From positions 1-64,000 of the forward strand of contig JABSSW010000035.1 of NCBI GenBank assembly GCA_018902385.1: DNA of 64,000 nucleotides, written 5' to 3'. Below the pieces are notes generated by a model. That model did not search any database. It had not been told where the DNA came from and saw only the letters and a program-made list of their open reading frames with translations. The translations under genes and the position numbers were made by a program. Shown here piece after piece: positions 57,374 to 64,000 of the stretch; position 1 is the first letter of the stretch, and each line of letters begins with the position of its first letter. This DNA comes from Physcia stellaris. Taxonomy: Eukaryota > Ascomycota > Lecanoromycetes > Caliciales > Physciaceae.

Positions 57374-58344
57374 AAATACTATGCCATTTGTTCTTGCAGG
57401 AGGATGAAGATCTCTACACTGACCATTCCGATTCTTCATTGGCTGAAACTTGGTCGGTTTGAACATCAGGGTGCTGTCAAGCATAAGGCCCTATTCTGTT
57501 CAGTGGAGGCAATTACGAGTTGTCGTGGCTCAGATCTACTCACTACAAGCCTTCCGACCGTGCGAGCACAGGTTTCTATCCTCAACATGATATACAGGGC
57601 AGAGCTATATGTAACCGATGCTGTAAGATTCCTCCCATCATTATGGCTACTCCGCTGCGAAGTTTTTTCCGGACTCTAATCCTCTGTAGCTTAACCATAT
57701 CCCCGTCATCAGGTCAGTGTCACGAATTCGGCGCTCTTATCCCTGATAAAACCAACAATACGAGAGCCATGACTGCTCGGTTTTCACATTTATTTAATCC
57801 TCATCCGCCTCGAGTAAGCGCCAGAATCAGATAACGCTATCGCTCCCCTCGCCTGGGCTTGCAACAGTGAGACTGGGAGGAAAGATAGATTCGGAAGGCG
57901 GAGACTCTGGCAGAAGACATCATCTTGCACGGGATGTTGGCTTTGATAGACTCTCACAGCGTGAGACGATCAGGCCAAGATGACCCTGATGGAGCATGGA
58001 GGGGTTTTTCCTAGGAGAGCCGATTACTATTTTGTTCAGGCTCCTTAAGTAGATCATCTCAAGTCAGCCTCAATGTGACCAGTATGAAGGCATGAAATAA
58101 CATCCGTCTGTTTCCTTTTCTCATAATGATACCCGATATCGATTCAAAGCCTTTGAGATCGATATGAAGAAGAGCATACCATTACGTTTAGGTGTAGCCT
58201 AATGGCCCATGGAATGACTAGATGACGACTTGATGGCTGGACGTTTTGGAAAAATGACAAGTTAATGAGTTGATAGATTCACACTTTGACGACTCGGGAA
58301 AGTGTCTTTATGAAAGGAAATTCAAAGATGAATGAGACAGAAAT
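57374..58344. other. Gene-poor interval before the 8-bp satellite
   Basis: Overlapping plus-strand frames (57,404-57,834) show no domain. Isolated degenerate forms of the downstream repeat unit (GATGACGACTTGATG near 58,221; TTTGACGACTCGG near 58,285) lie at its right end. Confidence 0.5.
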
Positions 58345-58584
58345 TTGACGACTTGACGACTTGACGACTTGACGACTTGACGACTTGACGACTTGACGAC
58401 TTGACGACTTGACGACTTGACGACTTGACGACTTGACGACTTGACGACTTGACGACTTGACGACTTGACGACTTGACGACTTGACGACTTGACGACTTGA
58501 CGACTTGACGACTTGACGACTTGACGACTTGACGACTTGACGACTTGACGACTTGACGACTTGACGACTTGACGACTTGACGAC
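58345..58584. repeat. Perfect 8-bp tandem repeat, 30 copies
   Basis: The unit TTGACGAC is repeated 30 times without a single mismatch over 240 bp. Because 8 is not a multiple of 3, all three minus-strand frames are open and code the same eight-residue period SRQVVKSS; these frames are artefacts. Perfection implies recent expansion by slippage or array homogenisation. Nearby imperfect units at 58,221 and 58,285 look like seeds. It lies in the 3' region of the lectin gene. Confidence 0.98.
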
Positions 58585-58682
58585 TTGGGAACGATGAAGG
58601 GCCAATGATAGAGAGAGCCACCTACTGCACACGGCACAAACCGCCAAAGAGAAGTTGATAACAAGATGAAACCGACTTTTAT

Positions 58683-59973
58683 TCAGAACCGCGACCCTCG
58701 CTTAGACGCTCTATACATTGTCCAGCCCACATACACGCCCCCAGCAACAACAGGTATCATCAACAGCTTCAAAAGGAACCACAGCCACCCTCCACTCTGC
58801 CCTCCCCTGTTCGGATCATACTTCTTCCCCTTCCCCTTTTTATTCCTCCCACCCTTATCCCCGCTCTCGGTGCTCTTCCACGCCTCGCTGATGTGCATGT
58901 TGTACGATTGCACCTGTATGATGTCGTGATTATCGGACAGTTCGCCCGTCTCGGCGCTGAAGCCGAGGTAGTTGACGGGCGGGAGCTTGAGCGCGCCGGT
59001 CTCGAAGCAGTCGGTCCATTCGTCGGCGGACTTGTATTGTAGCTCGACTTTGAAGGACTCCTCTTGGTAGTAGGTCAGGCGGATTTTGGTAGGGACGGAG
59101 GCGGTGCGGAGGCCGCGCGCCTGTGGAGTGGATTGTTAGCTGAAAAGTGGTGAATTTAGAAGGGGAAAGGGGAGCCGTACTGAGCATCCCATCAACTCAG
59201 TCCCTTTGTTGTCGTTATCTTTGTCGTATGTCTCTGTGCCGTTTCCTAACATGGCGGAGACGTAGGGGAAGACTGTCCCTGGCCGGTGGTTTTTGTAGGT
59301 ATCGATGAAGATTCCTAAGCCTTTGAACTTGTCTGCGTGACCGAAGACAGGACCTGGAGAGGCCCGCTGTTCTGTGATCCATATGGCCATGCCGTCACCA
59401 TGAAGGTTCCCAATGCCATGTATCTTGAATTCAACCTCAATCTAGGCGATGTAAGCCTCGACAATGGGCATGGAATGGATGTGGAGGCATGGCAGACCTG
59501 CCAGTTCGTGGCTGTGAGAGGTAGGCGAGAGAAGAGCCACCCATCCTGCGACGGGCGATCGGATGTGAGACGTATGTACCTGTGGCCTCGATCTTGAGTT
59601 TCTCGGCCTACTCGAATATGCTAGAGAGTTCCGTACTGGTCTGTCCTCACGATCGTGTCTTCACCAAATTCGAAAAATCGACTTGAGATTTCTGAGTCCA
59701 GGAAGGGCTGTCCATGCTGTTATCAGCCAAGTCCCATAGAGGAGAGATGGTTTCTCAGAATTGAATCGCAGGGACATATTGATAGAGGAGGGAGACTGAC
59801 TGATGATAGACTATGTGAGCGTAACTACAGCAAAGATTAGTAAATGATTCGGTCAGTAATAAGTGAGGTGGACTGACGGGTATTTTTCTGACTTTTGAAG
59901 TATCTACAGCGGCTTGTACATTCAGGCAAAGGAACAAGAGCCATAGTGCTGTAGACCTCCATGGTAAGGCCAT
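58683..59973 (-). CDS. L-type lectin cargo receptor (VIP36/Emp47-like)
   Basis: Early secretory pathway cargo receptor with a luminal mannose-binding lectin domain. Six exons (59,973-59,878; 59,824-59,801; 59,716-59,637; 59,579-59,498; 59,441-59,181; 59,120-58,683) give 326 residues. A signal peptide (STALWLLFLCLNVQAA) precedes FEFGEDTIVRTDQYIRLTSD, GWLFSRLPLTATNWQ, GDGMAIWITEQ (ligand Asp), GLGIFIDTYKN (calcium/sugar-binding Asp and Asn) and DCFETGALKLPPVNYLGFSAETG. A basic Lys/Gly-rich stalk and one C-terminal helix (WLWFLLKLLMIPVVAGGVYVGW) end in a short basic tail without a KKXX signal. The first two introns are the least certain. Type I topology. Confidence 0.87.
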
Positions 59974-60362
59974 CGCTGCTCGACGCCGTACTCAGTGATA
60001 TGGAGAGGTCCAGCCTAAGACGTTTGAGGCTCTTGTATATTGGTGGAGAAGATGAGGATCAGACGCACGCGACCATGAATCTGGAAACGTGGTGAACTGC
60101 TGCTTCCGCCGGGGAAAATGCGGGCCGATAGCCGATCTGTTTCTTGAAGCTCCAGAAGCTTTTTGGACATTGAGTTTTTTTGATACTTTGTTGTACTGCC
60201 AAAATACAGGCCAAACTTACTCTACTTGCTAAGCCGATACCATCATTAGGACCAACACGTCCCATACTGGTCTACAAGCCTTCTCTAGGCCGAACATCGA
60301 GCTTTTTGCAGTGAGATTCCTACCTCATTCCCACCTCCTAGTTAATACCGTTCTACGCAACC
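59974..60362. promoter_or_regulatory. Divergent interval, lectin / TIM13
   Basis: 390 bp between divergent start codons, expected to hold both promoters. A minus-strand frame (60,265-60,059) has no family resemblance. Confidence 0.5.
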
Positions 60363-60722
60363 ATGGACATCAATAACTCCTCTTTCGCATCATCCGATCC
60401 CAAAACACAGGTTATGAGTGAAGTACGACAATCAATGGCAATAAATAATGCGCGGCAATTGATATCAGTATGTTGAATTGCGGCGCCCCAATTCCCACAT
60501 CGATACTAATCGGTTCTCTTGAAGAAAGTGAATGAGCATTGCTTCGAAAAATGCATACCTTCACCTGGCACATCGTTATCGAAGAAAGAAGAAGGGTGCT
60601 TCACCGCATGTATGGAGAAATATATGGCGACTTGGAACGTCGTAAGCCGGCAGTACATAAATCGGATCCAGAGAAACCAACAAGGTCCAGCAGTGGGGGG
60701 ATTTGGTGTACCAGACATATAA
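60363..60722 (+). CDS. TIM13: Mitochondrial intermembrane chaperone Tim13
   Basis: Small Tim protein that with Tim8 escorts hydrophobic precursors across the mitochondrial intermembrane space. Two exons (60,363-60,467 and 60,525-60,722) give 100 residues. The twin CX3C motif is intact (Cys41/45 and Cys60/64) with a 14-residue spacer, in CFEKCIPSPG and GCFTACMEKY. The N-terminal helix MSEVRQSMAINNARQLI precedes it. The intron sits just before the conserved KVNEHCFEKC. Confidence 0.93.
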
Positions 60723-60997
60723 CCCAGGACTTGCAGAAGCCTTCGGTTGAGACTCGCTCAGTTTTATCGCATTGATAATGTAAAAGAAATAGACACAGAC
60801 GATCGGATCGAAATGGCCGGTACTGTCTAAGCATGCTGCTAATGTACTACATAGGAGTAAGGGGGTGTATTGGGATATAGCAGAGTATGTCTGTAACAAC
60901 TATGGCCTGGATGGGTTTATGATTGAAAGCTGCCTATGTCTATCTCTGCAGAGTCATAGTTGTAGCGGGCAAATGTCTCAGGTACCATTAATAGATA

Positions 60998-61487
60998 CTA
61001 CTCCAGCTTAAGCTTCTCCTCCACCCCTTTGAGTCTCGCATCCATCCCATCAATTTTAGTACTGAGATTGTCCAATTTGGTGCGAATCTCAGCCTGTGCA
61101 TCAATCTGATTACGCGCTGCCTCCTTCAACGCATCAAATGCTAGATCCGACTTTTCATACTGATTCAACGGAGCATTCGCAATTTGAGCTTCTAGCATTT
61201 GTACCTAGAACTAAGCTTAGTATAGGCTTTACTAACTAATTAGAGCCGTAGTGACATATCTGACGAGTGTTTGAGGCAAAGCCCGACATCGTGAATGACG
61301 ACTTGATTTCGGGATAGTGCTGCAGCTAAACGTTAGCGACTGACGATTCTTGCAGTAGTGATTGTAGGCTTACTTTAGATAGCGTGTTCTGATGGATAGG
61401 TGCAAGAGCGGTCCTTTTTGACGGTGAGGATGACTGGAAAGCAGCTCTACGTTTCGGTGAGGATTTGGGGGTCGTATTTGAGTCCAT
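60998..61487 (-). CDS. Small coiled-coil protein of unknown function
   Basis: Three exons (61,487-61,374; 61,325-61,265; 61,191-60,998) give about 122 residues; the last junction is the less certain. The N-terminus is basic and Ser/Pro-rich (SSPKRRAAFQSSSPSKRTALAP... in pieces), suggesting a phosphorylated nuclear or regulatory protein. The C-terminal half is a predicted coiled coil (DAQAEIRTKLDNLSTKIDG, LKGVEEKLKLE). I do not recognise the family. Convergent with TIM13 and upstream of NUC1 on the same strand. Confidence 0.6.
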
Positions 61488-61655
61488 CTGAGAAATATGT
61501 TGAGAGAGAATCAACCGAAAGCTGCTTAAATAAGGTTGTACTTACCCCTCTCCAGCCCCCCAATCTGCTATCGATAAAGCTCAACCGCCATGAGCGCCTC
61601 CAATGCTCGCTGCGCTAAGTACTACTCATTATTGTAAACGCGAAAATCAACCTAT

Positions 61656-62687
61656 TTAGATTGTAAGGGACAGGGATTTCCTTGCAGGAGAGTCTCCCAT
61701 CAAGTTCTTCTGCCTGTCCATGTATTCTCGGACTATGATGGTGCAATGTACTTCATCACACAACCTGCGTCGTCTTTGCATTGGTAATTTTGCCGCAAAG
61801 TCTAAGCCGCTCGCTCTTTCAATAGCCTCGATTGGCACCTCGAAATCCTTCAAGGGCTTGTTATTCGCAATCGGCGCATTCGGGAGAACGAAAGCTCCAA
61901 GGCTCACATTCCCACCAGTCTTTCCATCTTCCGCAAAGATAACCTTATAGAAGTGTGTTGGGACAGCAACGTTCGGCGCCGGATGTCCAATTACTTCGTA
62001 GGAGACCCGCCATTTCCCGTCCTCAGGATCTCTTTTCGGGAGATACAGGGGCCCAGTAACGATTCGCACGGAGGGGTAGTCATTGGTTAAGCGCCTGCAG
62101 AAATCTTCGAAATGCGCCCAATAGTCTCGATTGAAGCCGTCGCCTACTTGTGGGCACATATTACTGAGGAGAAAGGTTTGGTCCAGCGCGTCCTGACTCC
62201 ATTTGGCGTCCGCTGCGGGCACTTGATGACCCCTGTCGTAGCCTGAGCGACGATAGTCTTCTAGCTTCGCACGAAACTTAGAGGGTATGCTTTCATCTTC
62301 AACGAAGTACGAGTGTCGGCGGTCGGCGTTGTTGGCTAATAGCGATGCAGGTGTAATGTGCTCGGCAACCCAAGCGGGGTTGCGCGTACGTCTGTCAAAA
62401 GCGGAGGTTGTGGAAAGGGTAGGGTGAAGGTCCGACACAGGGCCTGGGAAGCCATATTGGAAGAGACCATTCGGATTCACTGGGGGAATGATTTCTTTGT
62501 ACGGCTGCGCAGGAGCCGCCGGGATAGGGAGTGGTGCCGAAGAAGTCTTTGTTGAAGGTATAGAAGATGTTGATTGTGGAAGAGGGAGCGCATCACGCTG
62601 TTTGCGCGATGAATATATGGCTGCTGTTACACTGGCGCCGGCGGCCGCTGACACTCCGGCAATGATAGCTAAAGTCGTCTTCGACAT
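61656..62687 (-). CDS. NUC1: Mitochondrial nuclease Nuc1 (endonuclease G family)
   Basis: Non-specific DNA/RNA nuclease of the beta-beta-alpha-metal fold, in mitochondria and released in cell death. Single exon, 343 residues from the Met at 62,687, chosen because it starts the hydrophobic N-terminal anchor TLAIIAGVSAAAGASVTAAIY; the frame is open further upstream without family similarity. The catalytic motif DRGHQ (151-155) is followed by the metal-ligand segment QTFLLSNMCPQ...FNRDYWAHFE. YFVEDESIPSKFRAKLEDY precedes it as usual. Divergent from the zinc-transporter gene. Confidence 0.94.
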   Translation of the reverse strand: MSKTTLAIIAGVSAAAGASVTAAIYSSRKQRDALPLPQSTSSIPSTKTSSAPLPIPAAPAQPYKEIIPPVNPNGLFQYGFPGPVSDLHPTLSTTSAFDRRTRNPAWVAEHITPASLLANNADRRHSYFVEDESIPSKFRAKLEDYRRSGYDRGHQVPAADAKWSQDALDQTFLLSNMCPQVGDGFNRDYWAHFEDFCRRLTNDYPSVRIVTGPLYLPKRDPEDGKWRVSYEVIGHPAPNVAVPTHFYKVIFAEDGKTGGNVSLGAFVLPNAPIANNKPLKDFEVPIEAIERASGLDFAAKLPMQRRRRLCDEVHCTIIVREYMDRQKNLMGDSPARKSLSLTI

Positions 62688-63129
62688 ATTTGAAGCCTGG
62701 AGATACAAGAGCGGAGGAAAGAGGAGAGTACTGTTCTTGAGTAGGCGCCTGTGGACTACAAGTACCTTACAGTTCGTCAGGCAGATGATCCTGCACGTGT
62801 CATGAGGACGCGACTCGTGTTCCAACTAAGATCAAGTCGTGTTGAACCACAGCCAATCGATATCTCGTGCCGTAATCGATAACGCTAACGGAAGTAGCAG
62901 CCGGTTGAACCGAGCTGGAGGACCTTGACTTGGCCCTTTAGAACTTTGCCGCTTTCGTCAACATCTCAACATTCATTGATTTTCTTGTCCATCTCCCTAT
63001 AGCTCGGTCCTCATCAATACTACTCCCTCTTAGCCCGTTCACCTCTAATCTGACTCTTCAGTTATGCGAACATCGTATCCATAGCCTGCAATTGGCAAAA
63101 AGCCCCAGAAGTACACAAATCTGGGCAAA
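62688..63129. promoter_or_regulatory. Divergent interval, NUC1 / zinc transporter
   Basis: About 440 bp between divergent start codons. No recognised motif. Confidence 0.5.
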
Positions 63130-64000
63130 ATGGTGGTCCCAAATGACACCAGAGGTTGGATTATGACCTGTGTAAGCGGTATCGCTTGCATCGTAGGTTC
63201 AAGTATAATATGTGTGGATCTTATCATACAACGTATACCTTCGAAACGGAATTTCCGGATACAGGACAGTGATGCTTTTCTTTCAGCTTCTCTCAGTCTG
63301 AGTTCTGGCGTCATGGTAAGTCCCTTGTTCTGATATGAGACGTCTCACATTTGATCGGAACTCAGCTCTTCTCCTCGTTGTATAGCATGCTTCCCTCGGC
63401 TAGTGGCTCTTTGGAGGCTGGAGGTCTTTCTCCCAGACCCGCGGCATTCGCGGTCATTGGCTGCTTTCTCGGCGGCGTTGTAGGAATACAACTTATCTCT
63501 CGCCTCCTGCATCGTTATATTCCTTCCCACGTTGTGAACTGCGACGATACCCACAACAAGCGTGAACAAGACATAGGCGCCGGCAGGCCGCATGATCATC
63601 GTAGGCCGGAAATCAGTCAAACTCACACATCTGACAGTGCGAGTTCGGAAGATACGCCCTTGCTCTCTAGAGCAGATCTTGACTTCAAGCCGAGGCTCTC
63701 ACAACGGTCGATGTCCGCCTACCAGGAAGTGGATGGGAAGCCGAGCACCGCTTACTTTACTCCTCAACCAGGTCAGAAACCTAGTTTGCAAAGCCGTCTA
63801 AGCAGTATCATGTCTGCACGGACTACTTTATGCGACCGAAACGGCCCTTGCCATGGCTATTTGGATCCTTCTGCCAAAAATTGCTCCAAGGCATTGAATA
63901 GGAATTTCTCGTCGAATCCCGTGCGATTTTCGGATACTGGCTCCCAACCTCGGACTACCCTACTGCGTACCGCCACGGAGCCTCATTCAGAAGCTACTTC
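63130..64000 (+). CDS. ZIP-family zinc transporter (Zrt3-like), cut by right edge
   Basis: Exon 1 (63,130-63,315) and exon 2 (63,366 to the window end, open throughout) give the first roughly 270 residues. First helix: GWIMTCVSGIACIVGSSIICVDLII; then KRNFRIQDSDAFLSASLSLSSGVMLFSSLYSMLPSA in consecutive parts, the N-terminal pattern of fungal vacuolar Zrt3-like ZIPs that release stored zinc. A third helix (AVIGCFLGGVVGIQLISRLL) precedes a long Ser/Thr-rich loop typical of this subgroup. The catalytic ZIP helices IV and V must lie beyond the window, so assignment rests on the N-terminus only. Confidence 0.75.

Noticed and set aside
57404-57834. Overlapping plus-strand frames downstream of the glycosyltransferase
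   Set aside because: No domain, biased composition or splice partner; probably 3' untranslated or intergenic sequence.
58345-58584. Possible CRISPR-like array
   Set aside because: The 8-bp units are contiguous with no spacers, and the genome is fungal.
58279-58664. Three overlapping minus-strand open frames coding SRQVVKSS repeats
   Set aside because: They are the three-frame translation of a perfect 8-bp tandem array; no start context, domain or splice signal supports a protein.

Overview
The window comes from a filamentous ascomycete (Pezizomycotina). The protein-coding part is near GC-equilibrium and holds densely packed genes with short introns (about 45-90 nt, GT...AG). The families are typically fungal: Pop3, Pex8, Ste14, Tim13, Nuc1, an Sfk1-like protein and a Zrt3-like transporter. 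Most models below were spliced by hand and checked for frame continuity across every junction. The class could not be fixed; Leotiomycetes or Dothideomycetes are guesses.

Region 1 (1 to about 16,320) is a very AT-rich block of decayed mobile elements. It holds an older Ty3/Gypsy fossil running off the left edge (to about 6,680), a Tc1/mariner-like DNA transposon relic (about 7,070-8,452), a second Ty3/Gypsy fossil with two 210-bp LTRs and a 4-bp target duplication (8,813-15,639), and a second broken Tc1/mariner end (about 16,066-16,364) that stops 113 bp before the first host gene. The mutation pattern is unusual. C survives almost only before A or G (CpA, CpG), while CpT and CpC, with their complements ApG and GpG, have nearly vanished. 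This differs from classical CpA-directed RIP and is the most interesting signal in the window.

Region 2 (16.4-43.6 kb) carries conserved housekeeping genes: SRP receptor beta, cystathionine beta-synthase, a CAX-type cation/H+ exchanger, an Sfk1/DRAM-like membrane protein, a roughly 2,490-residue USP34-like deubiquitinase, a leukotriene-A4-hydrolase-type aminopeptidase, RNase P/MRP subunit Pop3, a TMEM170-like protein, peroxin Pex8 ending in SKL, and the CaaX-protein methyltransferase Ste14.

Region 3 (43.8-54 kb) is looser and more accessory: a sugar O-acetyltransferase, an intact SprT-like metalloprotease and a decayed relative about 4 kb away, a secreted PQQ-type beta-propeller protein, a BTB/POZ protein with a probable frameshift, and an aquaporin-like channel whose two NPA boxes are both altered. 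It has several gene-poor gaps of about 1 kb.

Region 4 (54.8-64 kb) has a HAD phosphatase, a PGAP4-like glycosyltransferase, a perfect 30-copy 8-bp tandem repeat, an L-type lectin cargo receptor, Tim13, a small coiled-coil protein, mitochondrial nuclease Nuc1, and a Zrt3-like zinc transporter cut by the right edge. The genes are mostly independent housekeeping functions. No biosynthetic cluster, CRISPR array, rRNA or tRNA was seen.
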